DNA of 64,000 nt, taken from Dryocola sp051297175. Its GTDB lineage: Bacteria; Pseudomonadota; Gammaproteobacteria; Enterobacterales; Enterobacteriaceae. A program made the translations under genes and the position numbers. Of the stretch, positions 44,444 through 53,291 are shown piece by piece (position 1 is the stretch's first letter; the number at the start of each line of letters is the position of its first letter). The notes beneath the pieces are model-generated. The model was not told where the DNA came from. It made no database searches and was given only the letters and a program-made list of their open reading frames with translations. The stretch covers positions 4,340,001 through 4,404,000 of the forward strand of contig NZ_JBINNY010000001.1 of NCBI RefSeq assembly GCF_051297175.1. Direction: 5' to 3'.

Positions 44444-45232
44444 ATGGCATTCCAGTCCTCACAGTTTATTGACGATCACGCGTGGCAGGCCCCATTCGGG
44501 CGCGCCGAAGCCACGCTTGCGGACGAGCTACGCGAACGCTTTACGGCGCATCGCGCGTACTTTAACGACATCATCAAGCTCAATGAACTGGTGCCTGATA
44601 GCGCCCTGACCTTTTACCAGTGGGCGCAGCCAGCGACGTTAACCACGCTGATGGCGACCTATGCAGACCACATCTACCGCAACCAGCCGCAGCAGCCGCG
44701 CGAAGGCAAACCGCTGAAGTCCCTGTGGGCGCAGTGGTATCTTGGGCTGCTGGTACCGCCGCTGTTTATGGCGCTGGTCACCCACCCGCGCGCGCTGGAT
44801 ATCGACCCGGCGCTGGTTCGCGTGGAGTTTCATGAAACGGGGCGGGCGGCAACCTTCTGGCTGGACGTGCATGAAGATGTTCAGGCGACCGTCATGCCGC
44901 TACGGCAGCGCGTAGAAAAGCTTATCGTTACGGGCATTACGCCAATTGTTGATGCACTGGAAGACAGCGGCGACATCAACGGCAAGCTCATCTGGGCGAA
45001 CACCGGCTATCTCATCAACTGGCTGCTGGGCGAAATTAAAGGCCTGCTCGGCGACGAGGCCGTTGCCGAACTGCGCCAGGCGTGCTTCTTCGACAAACAG
45101 CTTTCTACCGGCCAGGGCAATCCGCTTTACCGCACCGTCGTACCGCGCGAAGGGCTACTGGTGCGCCGCACCTGCTGCCAGCGTTACAAGCTGCCGGACG
45201 TACAGGGCTGCGGCGACTGCACGCTGAAATAG
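44444..45232 (+). CDS. fhuF: Siderophore-iron reductase FhuF
   Basis: [2Fe-2S] protein that reduces ferric hydroxamate siderophores in the cytoplasm to release iron. The unusual cluster motif C-C-x10-C-x2-C is at the C terminus (TCCQRYKLPDVQGCGDC). 262 residues from MAFQSSQFIDDHAW, as in E. coli. An in-frame ATG at 44375 would place the Fur box within the coding region, so I prefer 44444, although the ribosome site there (CAGG) is close and weak. Confidence 0.95.
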   Translation: MAFQSSQFIDDHAWQAPFGRAEATLADELRERFTAHRAYFNDIIKLNELVPDSALTFYQWAQPATLTTLMATYADHIYRNQPQQPREGKPLKSLWAQWYLGLLVPPLFMALVTHPRALDIDPALVRVEFHETGRAATFWLDVHEDVQATVMPLRQRVEKLIVTGITPIVDALEDSGDINGKLIWANTGYLINWLLGEIKGLLGDEAVAELRQACFFDKQLSTGQGNPLYRTVVPREGLLVRRTCCQRYKLPDVQGCGDCTLK

Positions 45233-45238
45233 TTTGAG

Positions 45239-45273
45239 ATCGGCGGGTGGCGCTTCGCTTATCCACCCTACAA
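45239..45273. repeat. REP-like palindrome after fhuF
   Basis: CGGGTGGCG...TTATCCACCCTAC belongs to the same family as the yjjU-ytjA array units. It lies between convergent fhuF and the PTS genes. Confidence 0.7.
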
Positions 45274-45290
45274 CGCTCTCCCACAACGTA

Positions 45291-45312
45291 AAACGGCGGG
45301 TTTCCCCGCCGT
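45291..45312 (-). terminator. Terminator of the PTS operon
   Basis: Stem ACGGCGG/CCGCCGT followed on the minus strand by TTT. It lies 18 nt after the IIC stop codon. Confidence 0.7.
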
Positions 45313-45329
45313 CTTCCACTCTAAAACGC

Positions 45330-46676
45330 TTATGCGACCTGCTGGCTCTCGCCGTCGGTGAGCTTCTGCGCTTCTTCGGCTTCCTGCTCCAGCAGCTGCT
45401 TCTCGTACACTTTAAAGAACGGGAAGTAGATGATGGCGGAAACCACGGCCAGCAGCACGACCAGAATCGCCGCACGGAAATCCCAGCCCAGCGCCCAGGC
45501 CGCACCAATTGGCGCAGGCGCGGTCCACGGCACCACGGAAATCACGCGGCCAATCAGGTCCATTTTCATTGCGCCCCACGCCAGCACGGCGTTCACCATC
45601 GGTGCCAGCAGGAATGGAATGAAGAACACCGGGTTCATCACGATTGGCGTACCGAAAATTACCGGCTCGTTAATGTTAAAGCAGGTTGGGACGATGCTCA
45701 GTCGCCCGATAGAACGCAGGTGCGCGGACTTACTGCGTAGATAGCAGATCACCAGCCCCATGGTGGCACCCGAGCCGCCAACCACGATAAAGAACGTCCA
45801 GAACGCTTCCATAAAGATGTGCGGCAGCGGAGCACCCTGCGCCAGCGCGCTCTGGTTCATACCGAGGTTCGTCAGCCAGAACATTTGCAGCATCCCGGAG
45901 ACAATCGCCGCGCCGTGGATCCCCGCAAACCACAGCAGGTGCCCAATCAGCACCGCCAGCAAAATCGCCGGCAGGGAGTCCGCTGCGGAAACCAGCGGTT
46001 TAAACAGGGACATAATGGCCTGTGGGATCAGCATATCGAACTGGGACTGAATCAACAGGCTCAGCGGATACAGCGTCAGCACGACAACCAGCACCGGAAT
46101 CAGCAGATCGAAGGAGTTCTTGATCATCGGCGGAACCTGGTCCGGCAGCTTGATGCCAATGTTGTGCGCCTTCAGGAAACGCATCATCTCAACGCAGTAA
46201 ATCGCTACCAGAATGGCGGTGAAAATCCCCGTGCCGCCCAGGCTATCTACCGGCAGCGTCCCTTTGGTTTTGGGTGCCGCAACCAGCAGGAAGGCCATCA
46301 GCGAAAGCATGGCGCACATGAACGGATCCAGGCCGTGAGACTTCACGTAATGCTTGCCGAGGTTGTAGGAAATCGCCATACAGATGTAGATAGACATTAT
46401 GCCCATCGTCATATCAAACGGCGTAAGGATCTGCCCTTCAAAAACTTTCGCCGCGTCCAGCCACGCGCGGGCGAATCCCCAGGTGGTGGTTGGCGAAAAA
46501 GGCGGATAGGCAAAGACCAGCAGGAAAGAGCCGACAATCATAAACGGCATGGCGGAAATAAAGCCGTCACGAATAGCCATTACGTGGCGCTGGGATGAAA
46601 TACGCCCCGCGACCGGACTGACATAGTTTTCAACAAAACGGAAAATCAAATTAAAGGCGGCATGGTTAGAAGACAT
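45330..46676 (-). CDS. PTS sugar transporter IIC, lactose/cellobiose family
   Basis: Inner-membrane channel component of a phosphotransferase sugar uptake system, probably for a beta-glucoside or disaccharide such as cellobiose or diacetylchitobiose. The 448-residue, strongly hydrophobic protein has the family substrate-site sequence CFNINEPVIFGTPIVMNP and the GIHGAA motif. It follows the IIB gene by 13 nt. No IIA, phospho-glycosidase or regulator is encoded nearby, so these must come from elsewhere. Specificity is inferred from the family only. Confidence 0.92.
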   Translation of the reverse strand: MSSNHAAFNLIFRFVENYVSPVAGRISSQRHVMAIRDGFISAMPFMIVGSFLLVFAYPPFSPTTTWGFARAWLDAAKVFEGQILTPFDMTMGIMSIYICMAISYNLGKHYVKSHGLDPFMCAMLSLMAFLLVAAPKTKGTLPVDSLGGTGIFTAILVAIYCVEMMRFLKAHNIGIKLPDQVPPMIKNSFDLLIPVLVVVLTLYPLSLLIQSQFDMLIPQAIMSLFKPLVSAADSLPAILLAVLIGHLLWFAGIHGAAIVSGMLQMFWLTNLGMNQSALAQGAPLPHIFMEAFWTFFIVVGGSGATMGLVICYLRSKSAHLRSIGRLSIVPTCFNINEPVIFGTPIVMNPVFFIPFLLAPMVNAVLAWGAMKMDLIGRVISVVPWTAPAPIGAAWALGWDFRAAILVVLLAVVSAIIYFPFFKVYEKQLLEQEAEEAQKLTDGESQQVA

Positions 46677-46689
46677 AGTCGTTCTCCAG

Positions 46690-46995
46690 TCAGGCTATCA
46701 ACGCGAGTGCATCAGCGAGAATCTTGTCGCCGCGCATCATTCCGTAATCCATAGAGTTGATCACCGTGACCGGGATCTGTTTAGGTGCTGCCTGCGCTTT
46801 GAAATCCTCCAGACGATATTTGATTTGTGGCCCGAGCAAACAGCAATCATAACCGGGCATAACATCGGTGAACTCTTCAATGCCTACCGCTTTGATTTCG
46901 ACGTCAATCTGTTGCACTAAAGCGGCTTGCTTCATCCTGTTCACGACCATGCTGGTAGACATACCAGCGGCACAGCATAAAAGGATACGTTTCAT
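46690..46995 (-). CDS. PTS sugar transporter IIB, lactose/cellobiose family
   Basis: Cytoplasmic phosphocarrier of 101 residues. The phospho-accepting cysteine is in the N-terminal loop LLCCAAGMSTS (C8 by comparison with ChbB). The phosphate is passed to sugar carried by the IIC encoded next. First gene of the two-gene operon; 66 nt upstream of its ATG lies a double AACCGGTT palindrome. Confidence 0.92.
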   Translation of the reverse strand: MKRILLCCAAGMSTSMVVNRMKQAALVQQIDVEIKAVGIEEFTDVMPGYDCCLLGPQIKYRLEDFKAQAAPKQIPVTVINSMDYGMMRGDKILADALALIA

Positions 46996-47060
46996 AGACT
47001 GCTCTTATTATTAGGTACAGGGGGGTTACGATTCTTAGTATTCATCGCTCTTCGATGCTC

Positions 47061-47087
47061 TGCAACCGGTTACTGTAACCGGTTGCA
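47061..47087. promoter_or_regulatory. Double AACCGGTT operator upstream of the PTS genes
   Basis: Two copies of AACCGGTT (47064-47071 and 47077-47084), 13 bp apart, together form a 27-bp palindrome with outer TGC/GCA. Such CCGG-centred palindromes are typical of LacI/GalR-family repressors (AscG- or GntR-like). No such regulator is encoded in the window. Confidence 0.75.
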
Positions 47088-47208
47088 GTGAATGTGAAGG
47101 AGATCGAGGATTCAGGGAAATAAATAAAGAGGACACGTTGATTATAAGCGGTTTACATAAAGCACAAGCTTATGCGAAATTATTTGCGGCCTTCATCAGG
47201 AGAAACTC

Positions 47209-47667
47209 ATGAGTCTGCAGTCCGTGCGGCAATTCTTTGCCGACAACGCCCCCGATATCGACATCATCGAACTGAATCAAAGCACGGCAACCGTTGCCCT
47301 CGCCGCTCGCGCGCACAACGTCGAGCCGGGGCAAATTGCCAAGACATTATCGTTAAAGATTAAAAATGATGTCGTGCTGGTGGTAGCAAAAGGCGATGCG
47401 CGCCTGGATAACAAAAAGCTAAAAGCCGCTTTTGGCGCGAAAGCCCGCATGCTAAGCACCGATGAAGTCGTCAGCTGGACCGGCCATCCCGTCGGCGGCG
47501 TCTGCCCGTTCGGGCTGGAAAACCCCCTCGCCGTCTACTGTGATATTTCGCTCAAGCAGTACGACGAAGTGCTGCCCGCAGCGGGTGCCATTCACAGCGC
47601 GGTACGCATCGCGCCGGAACGGCTCGCCGAACTTACCGCTGCCAAATGGGTCGATGTCTGCCTTTAA
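47209..47667 (+). CDS. YbaK/EbsC-family aminoacyl-tRNA deacylase-like protein
   Basis: A 152-residue YbaK/ProX-type domain; proteins of this family hydrolyse mischarged tRNAs (Cys-, Ala- or Ser-tRNA). The conserved central lysine is in AKTLSLKI, and GGVCPFGL and GAIHSAVRI match the family. Preceded by AGGAG. Which tRNA is the substrate cannot be told from sequence. Its 3' flank is an unusual series of hairpins. Confidence 0.9.
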   Translation: MSLQSVRQFFADNAPDIDIIELNQSTATVALAARAHNVEPGQIAKTLSLKIKNDVVLVVAKGDARLDNKKLKAAFGAKARMLSTDEVVSWTGHPVGGVCPFGLENPLAVYCDISLKQYDEVLPAAGAIHSAVRIAPERLAELTAAKWVDVCL

Positions 47668-47682
47668 AGGCAGAGCAAGGAT

Positions 47683-47867
47683 AAGGGCTGCTACCAGCCC
47701 TTAAGGGTGCTGACAAAGAAGGAAAAAGCGTGGTTTTTCCTTCTTTGTGGTTATCAGCCGAAAATCAATGAATTGATTTTCCATAATATTTTTCGGTGGC
47801 TTATGCTCGTACTATAAACGTATGAGGTTTGTCATCAGTCTCAAGGGCTGCTACCAGCCCTTTTTTT
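47683..47867 (+). other. Hairpin series downstream of the ybaK-like gene
   Basis: Four strong inverted repeats in 185 bp: AAGGGCTG/CAGCCCTT (47683-47702); a 15-bp perfect stem ACAAAGAAGGAAAAA with its complement (47713-47748, extended by GCTGA/TCAGC); GAAAATCAAT/ATTGATTTTC (47760-47781); and an exact second copy of the first hairpin (47843-47862) followed by seven T. The last is a clear terminator for plus-strand transcripts. A -10-like TATAAA at 47813-47818 could start a short RNA of about 45 nt ending there. Confidence 0.6.
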
Positions 47868-48624
47868 ACGCCTGCTGTAAATCGCACTCGCGTTGCGGCA
47901 GCTGCATTTCAAGCCCGTCGGCGCACTCCGTCGTGAGTGCCGAAGACGAAAGTTCACGGCCCCCTCTTTCGCTCACCATCCACGCATACATTTCAGCATC
48001 GTTTTTTAAAGCAAGCCTGCGCATCGCGCTATTTTTTTGGGCGCTAACGGTTTTGTTATTTCTGTTCAAGAGCGCGGCAATTTGATTGATTCGCCAGCCT
48101 TTGCTTAGCAGACGCATCACACGGCGCTCGGCAAACGTCAGCTGGAACTCGTATTCCCCAACCGGCGCTTCGGCCGCTAGTTTTTCGCTTAACAGTTCGC
48201 TGCTGATGCTGCCCGGCCCCAGGCCGCCGTTGAACATGCAGTTGAGAAAATTATCGATGGGCTCACTGACCGACAGCAGCGAGGTGTGCGCTCGGAATAA
48301 CCTTTCTATCGCAGCATCAATAAGATAAGTCGGCACGATAAATATCCAGCGAATGTAATTGAACTGCGACTGTAAGGGATTGACTATCCGGCATATTTCA
48401 TTGAACTCGACCAGCCCGCCGCTTAGCTCAGTCAACACAACATCCATTTTTTCCAGCCGTTCCGGTGTTAATAATGCCAGCGATGAGAGATTGCTTAACG
48501 TTGCCTGGCTGGATTCATTTTTCATCAACACTCTTACCCCTTCGCACAGCAACGGTTTCTTACTGACGACCACCGCACGGCAGAGAGGATATCGTAAAAA
48601 TTTACTCACTTTTCTTCCTTGCAT
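47866..48624 (-). CDS. bglJ: LuxR-family regulator BglJ
   Basis: Transcription regulator that in E. coli acts as a heterodimer with RcsB, activating bgl and other H-NS-silenced genes. The C-terminal LuxR-type helix-turn-helix (LTFAERRVMRLLSKGWRINQ) lies at about residues 165-210; the N-terminal half is a degenerate receiver-like region without a clear phospho-acceptor. I start at 48624 because GGAG lies 6 nt before that ATG; another ATG four codons upstream (48636) has GGAG only 2 nt away. Second gene after yjjQ, as in E. coli. Confidence 0.85.
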   Translation of the reverse strand: MQGRKVSKFLRYPLCRAVVVSKKPLLCEGVRVLMKNESSQATLSNLSSLALLTPERLEKMDVVLTELSGGLVEFNEICRIVNPLQSQFNYIRWIFIVPTYLIDAAIERLFRAHTSLLSVSEPIDNFLNCMFNGGLGPGSISSELLSEKLAAEAPVGEYEFQLTFAERRVMRLLSKGWRINQIAALLNRNNKTVSAQKNSAMRRLALKNDAEMYAWMVSERGGRELSSSALTTECADGLEMQLPQRECDLQQA

Positions 48625-48647
48625 ATTACGCTCCATGACTCCGGCTA

Positions 48648-49286
48648 TTAGGCGACTAGCTCATGCCCAAGACTATGAATATCCCTTTCACACAGCAGGC
48701 CCAGTTTCTCCATCGCGCGTCGTTTATGAGAACTGATAGTGCGCACATCGCGGCCTAATGATTTAGCCACCTCGCTGACGCTTTCACCGATGAACAATTT
48801 GCCCATCACCTCAGCTTCTTTTGGTGTGAGAAAGGTAGGGAATTCCCCATTCATAATATTGTCAACCACCGGACTCAGAATTATTCTTTCACTGTTCAGG
48901 GAGTTTAGTATCAGAGTCCGAAAGACGCTCAATGGCTCGAACTGAGAAATTATGGCGGTCAGGCCCAGCGCATAAAGGTAGTTGAGTACGTTACGCTTAT
49001 GATTAGCGGTAAATGCCACTACAGAAAGATCCGACGGGTTGGAACAATACCAGTGAATAAAATTCACCATCTCCAACAGCCGGGGTGAAACATCATCCAA
49101 TTCAATAATTAACGTTGCCTGAGGATAACGAAACACCGCTTTTAACGCCTCGTTATAGCTCTGTACGCAATGAATAATATCATTCCCATACAAAAGGTTA
49201 CGTAAACTATCTCGTATACCGACTTTGGTAAGCTCGCAGGTCGCATAAATGATAAAACATTTATCGCCTTTATTAATTTCACTCAT
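48648..49286 (-). CDS. yjjQ: LuxR-family regulator YjjQ
   Basis: Transcription regulator; in E. coli YjjQ represses flagellar and capsule genes and is itself silenced by H-NS. The C-terminal helix-turn-helix is LTPKEAEVMGKLFIGESVSE with VRTISSHKRRAMEKL. The N terminus resembles a receiver without a canonical aspartate pocket. Start at ATG 49286; a GTG one codon earlier is also in frame. 212 residues compared with 241 in E. coli. It precedes bglJ by 23 nt, one operon. Confidence 0.86.
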   Translation of the reverse strand: MSEINKGDKCFIIYATCELTKVGIRDSLRNLLYGNDIIHCVQSYNEALKAVFRYPQATLIIELDDVSPRLLEMVNFIHWYCSNPSDLSVVAFTANHKRNVLNYLYALGLTAIISQFEPLSVFRTLILNSLNSERIILSPVVDNIMNGEFPTFLTPKEAEVMGKLFIGESVSEVAKSLGRDVRTISSHKRRAMEKLGLLCERDIHSLGHELVA

Positions 49287-49289
49287 CAC

Positions 49290-49593
49290 TCAAATTCACC
49301 ACACTAGATCACCACGATAAATAATACAAAATAAATATATGGGATAGCATATATTTACCAAATGAATGTTCAAAATTATTAAAACCCGGCAATAGAATAA
49401 GGGATTTCTGCACTAATGAAAAAGGGAAAGTTTATTTCACACACGATTAATCAAAGAAGAAGAGTTACTTTATTTTATTAGAAGCACATTCATTATTAAC
49501 GTGCGTAATAGCACGATGCAAGAATGATAAATTTTTTGCATTGCGCGTCAGCTTAAAACAATAAATGTTAATGTCCAGACGTTAAATGAAAGA
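49290..49593 (-). promoter_or_regulatory. AT-rich promoter region of yjjQ-bglJ
   Basis: About 300 bp of strikingly AT-rich DNA between yjjQ and pobR, with no gene. In E. coli the yjjQ-bglJ promoter is silenced by H-NS and relieved by LeuO, and this composition suits that. It also covers the 3' flank of pobR; no clear terminator is seen. Confidence 0.5.
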
Positions 49594-50484
49594 CTAATAA
49601 GGATAGGTCATATCCCTTAAAGACGTACTGCGGAACGTCTTAGGCGTGCTGCCCGCATAGCGGCGAAAGAAGCGCGAAAAATAGGTGGCATCGCTAAAGC
49701 CCAGATAATCAGAAATCTGGCTGATGGTCATGCTGGTATAAAGGAGGTTGCGCCGCGCCTCCAGCAAAATTCGCTGATGTAAAACGCCAAGGGCGCTACA
49801 GCCGTGGAACTCGTGGCACAGCGTATTGAGATGCACGTTCGATAGCCCAATGAGCTTCGCATAATGGGCAATGGGCAGATGCTCGCGATAATGATTTTCT
49901 ACCAGCTGATTAAACCGATGCACGACGCTGCGCCTGCGTTCCAGCCTATCGCTACTGGCCTGAGCCGGGCAACCCTGCCGGTTCACCCAGACCAGCAGCG
50001 CGCTAATTAACGAATGGATCATCATGTCTCGGGCTTCACCGTCGCCTTCATATTCATCCTGGAGGGTTTGAAAAAGGGTATTAATTTGCCGACGCGAACC
50101 TTTTACCGGGATACAGCTCGGCTGGGTCAAAATCTGCAGCGGTCGCCCAAACTGCTGCTCAAACTGCGCCATCAGCGGTGCGGAAAACGACAGCGAAAAT
50201 CCCTGCGTCCCCGGCGAAAAGCGGAATCCATGAATGCACAGCGCGGGCACGATTTGCAGGCAGGATCCCTCCACGCGCCGCTTCGTCCCTTCAATCTCAA
50301 TTTCCACCAGCCCCTTATGCACGTACAGCAGCTGCACCAGATCGGCATGCTGATGCGCGCGGATATGCCATTCGTACAGGCTGCTGCGGCTGTGAATGGA
50401 CTCACAGTGCAGCAAATCGGACGTCGGCCAGCTGCGGCTTTCACCATAAAGTTTAAAGACGGGAATGGTTTCGTTCAGGCTCAT
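49594..50484 (-). CDS. pobR: AraC-family activator of 4-hydroxybenzoate hydroxylase, PobR-like
   Basis: Probable activator of pobA in response to 4-hydroxybenzoate. The 296-residue protein has an N-terminal cupin-type ligand domain and a C-terminal AraC double helix-turn-helix (about 200-290: HYAKLIGLSNVHLNTLC and ISDYLGFSDATYFSRFFRR). It follows pobA on the same strand after 75 bp. The name rests on family resemblance and neighbourhood. Usually pobR diverges from pobA; here they are in line. Confidence 0.85.
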   Translation of the reverse strand: MSLNETIPVFKLYGESRSWPTSDLLHCESIHSRSSLYEWHIRAHQHADLVQLLYVHKGLVEIEIEGTKRRVEGSCLQIVPALCIHGFRFSPGTQGFSLSFSAPLMAQFEQQFGRPLQILTQPSCIPVKGSRRQINTLFQTLQDEYEGDGEARDMMIHSLISALLVWVNRQGCPAQASSDRLERRRSVVHRFNQLVENHYREHLPIAHYAKLIGLSNVHLNTLCHEFHGCSALGVLHQRILLEARRNLLYTSMTISQISDYLGFSDATYFSRFFRRYAGSTPKTFRSTSLRDMTYPY

Positions 50485-50559
50485 GGCTCGCTCATTCGGT
50501 CAACGGAGCGACGCTTTGCCGCCCCGCTTAAGTGTAGCGTATGCAGCGGTGACCGCCGC

Positions 50560-51745
50560 TCAGCGCACCTCTTCAAAAGGCAGGCCGACATAGTTCTCGG
50601 CGATGGTCGTCATGCCCGCCCGTGAACCGAGATAGTATTCGCGGTCGGCCTGCTGCATTTTGCGGTCAAATGCGTTAATGCCTTCAAAATCATGCAAAAG
50701 ATTGGTCATAAACCAGCTAAAGCGCTCGCCTTTCCAGACGCGGCGCAGCGCCATGGGCGAATAGGTTTCCAGCAGGTCGACGCGGCCTTCGCGATAAACC
50801 TTTTTCAGGATGCGGTAGAGATAGTTAACGTCGGATGCAGCGAGGTTCAGCCCCTTCGCGCCGGTAGGCGGAACGATATGCGCGGCGTCGCCGACCAGAA
50901 AAAGATTGCCGTACTGCATCGGCTCGACGACAAAGCTCCGCAGCGGCGCGATGCTCTTCTCAAGTGAGTGACCAGTCACTAACTTTTCGCCCAACGCCGT
51001 AGGAAGCCGCCGCTTAAGCTCGCCCCAAAAGCGTTCGTCCGACCAGTCTTCAACCTTGTCGCTCAGCGGTACCTGCAAATAGTAACGGCTTCGTGTTAGT
51101 GAGCGCTGACTACACAACACAAACCCGCGCGCATGATGGGCGTAAATCAGCTCGTGGTTCACCGGCGGCGTATCAGAAAGCAGCCCCAGCCAACCGAACG
51201 GGTAAACGCGTTCGTACTCGCGCAGAATCTCCTTTGGGATGACCTGACGGGACACGCCGTGGAAGCCGTCGCACCCGGCAATATAGTCGCACTCGATGCG
51301 GCAGGTTTCGCCCTGCTTTTCAAAAGTGACCGAAGGCGTATCGCTCCGCACGTCAAAAAGCTGCACGTTGCTCACGCCATAAATCGAAATCGCCCCGGCC
51401 TCGCCGCGTGCCTCCATCAAATCGCGAGTGACTTCCGTCTGGCCGTAAACCATCACCGTTTTTCCGCCGGTCAGCGCCTTGAGCGGCACCGGGATCCGCC
51501 TGCCGTCGAACAAAAACTCCACGCCGTCGTGCACCAGCCCCTTCGGCATCCATGCGCCGGCTAACGCCCGCTTCGCGCAGCAAATCCACCGTGCCGTTTT
51601 CGAGGATGCCCGCGCGAATGCGCCCGAGCACATAGTCAGGAGACTGCCGTTCAAGAATCACATTGCCGATGCCCGCGTTATGCAGCAGCTGGCCAAGCAG
51701 CAGCCCGGACGGCCCGGCGCCGATAATCACAACCTGAGTTTTCAT
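50560..51745 (-). pseudogene. pobA: 4-hydroxybenzoate 3-monooxygenase, interrupted by a one-base frameshift
   Basis: Flavoprotein that hydroxylates 4-hydroxybenzoate to protocatechuate with NADPH and oxygen. The first 66 codons (MKTQVVIIGAGPSGLLLGQ ... VSRRM) and the rest (GLVHDGVEFLF onward to the stop) are in different frames. The shift lies in a run of four G on the coding strand (51538-51541). Removing one G restores a 394-residue protein, the exact length of Pseudomonas PobA, with FAD-binding IGAGPSG and the GDAAHIVPPTGAKGLNLA motif intact. No other damage is visible, so it is either a very recent inactivation or a sequencing error in a homopolymer. Confidence 0.9.
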
Positions 51746-52046
51746 AGGGTACGCTCGCTAAAATATTCTGTTATTTAATTGTTGTAATTGTGTTTATAAA
51801 TTGAGTGACATGGCATTTTTGTCATCCTGACGGGGAAAAAGAAGGTCAAATCCTCGCTAAAACGTGCACTTTTCGAAACTCGCGCAGAACTGTGGGCCGC
51901 TTCAAAGTTTGATGAAAAAGCGTTCAGACGTCTTTTTCTGGATAAAGATTGATCTGAAGCGTCTGAGTACCGCTGGGGGCTTATGCTAATAATGGAAGGT
52001 ATTTTTTGAGCGGCTAACGTCGCCCCTTCATCTTCCAGGGTCAGGC
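51746..52046. other. Intergenic region between divergent pobA and yjjP
   Basis: 301 bp without a gene. It should hold the pobA promoter (left) and yjjP promoter (right). A weak inverted repeat TCAGACG...CGTCTGA lies around 51921-51967. I cannot assign an operator. Confidence 0.4.
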
Positions 52047-52823
52047 ATGCAGACAGACGACAACGTGCAGCGGGAAGTCACCCGCCTGTGCATTCAGTGC
52101 GCGCTTTTTTTGCTGCAACACGGAGCAGAAAGCGCGCTGGTAGAGGAGCTTTCCACCCGCCTTGGCATCGCGCTGGGCATGGACAGCGTTGAAAGCTCAA
52201 TTTCAGCGAACGCAATCGTGTTAAGCACCATCAAAAACAACCAGTGCCTGACGACCACGCGCAAAAATATCGACCGCGGCATCAATATGCACGTCGTTAC
52301 CGAAGTGCAGCATATCGTGATCATGGCGGAACATAAGCTGCTGGATCCGAAAGACGTTTTGAAACGCTTCGCGCACATCAAGCCGCTGCGTTACCCGCGC
52401 TGGCTGGTGGTGCTGATGGTCGGATTATCCTGCGGCTGCTTCTGTAAGCTGAACAACGGCGGCTGGGACGGGGCGTTCGTCGCCTTTGTGGCAAGCTCGA
52501 TGGCAATGTACGTCCGCCAGGTGCTGACCCAGCGCCACATGCACCCGCAAATCAACTTTTGCATCACCGCCTTTATCGCGACCACGGTATCCGGCCTGCT
52601 GATCGCCAAAGGGCCGTTTGCCACCACGTCCAACATCGCGATGGCGGCGAGCGTGCTGCTGCTGGTGCCGGGGTTCCCGCTGATTAACGCCGTCGCCGAC
52701 ATGTTCAAAGGCCACGTCAATACCGGCCTTGCGCGCTGGGCAATGGCGAGCCTGCTAACGCTTGCCACCTGTATCGGCGTGGTCATGGCGATGGCGATGT
52801 GGGGGCTGCGCGGATGGGCATAA
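52047..52823 (+). CDS. yjjP: ThrE-family exporter subunit YjjP
   Basis: Larger half of the split YjjP-YjjB transporter, reported in E. coli to export succinate. The 258-residue protein has an N-terminal cytoplasmic ThrE-type domain (about 1-110) and five or so hydrophobic segments after residue 118. Overlaps yjjB by 10 nt. E. coli YjjP has 256 residues. Confidence 0.93.
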   Translation: MQTDDNVQREVTRLCIQCALFLLQHGAESALVEELSTRLGIALGMDSVESSISANAIVLSTIKNNQCLTTTRKNIDRGINMHVVTEVQHIVIMAEHKLLDPKDVLKRFAHIKPLRYPRWLVVLMVGLSCGCFCKLNNGGWDGAFVAFVASSMAMYVRQVLTQRHMHPQINFCITAFIATTVSGLLIAKGPFATTSNIAMAASVLLLVPGFPLINAVADMFKGHVNTGLARWAMASLLTLATCIGVVMAMAMWGLRGWA

Positions 52824-53287
52824 TCGATTTCATACTTGCGCTTATGCAGGACATGGCGCTGGCGGCCATTCCCGCGCTGGGCTTCGCGCTGGTGTTCAAC
52901 GTGCCGCAGCGGGCGCTGCCCTACTGCGCGCTGCTGGGGGCGATAGGCCACGGCTCGCGCATGGCGATGATGACGGCGGGCGTGAACATCGAATGGAGTT
53001 CGTTTATGGCGGCTATTCTGGTCGGCATGATTGGCATCCAGTGGTCGCGCTGGTATCTCGCGCACCCGAAGGTCTTTACCGTGGCGGCGGTGATCCCGAT
53101 GTTCCCTGGAATTTCCGCCTACACCGCGATGATCTCCGCCGTGAAAATGAGCCACTTCGGCTACAGCGAAGATCTGCTCATCCAGCTGGTAACCAACTTC
53201 CTGAAGGCGTCGTTTATCGTGGGCGCGCTGTCGATTGGCCTGTCGCTGCCAGGCCTGTGGCTCTACCGCAAACGCCCACGGGTCTAA
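52814..53287 (+). CDS. yjjB: ThrE_2-family exporter subunit YjjB
   Basis: Smaller membrane half of YjjPB. 157 residues from MGIIDFILALMQDM, equal to E. coli; five or so membrane segments, with the conserved IGHGSRM and VIPMFPGISAYTAM. An in-frame ATG at 52799 would lengthen it and the overlap with yjjP, but the family starts at 52814. In E. coli dnaT-dnaC follow; here an accessory island follows instead. Confidence 0.95.
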   Translation: MGIIDFILALMQDMALAAIPALGFALVFNVPQRALPYCALLGAIGHGSRMAMMTAGVNIEWSSFMAAILVGMIGIQWSRWYLAHPKVFTVAAVIPMFPGISAYTAMISAVKMSHFGYSEDLLIQLVTNFLKASFIVGALSIGLSLPGLWLYRKRPRV

Positions 53288-53291
53288 CTTT

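Noticed and set aside
51353..51654. Programmed frameshift in pobA
   Set aside because: There is no slippery heptamer with downstream structure that I can recognise, and PobA elsewhere is encoded in one frame. Mutation or sequence error is simpler.
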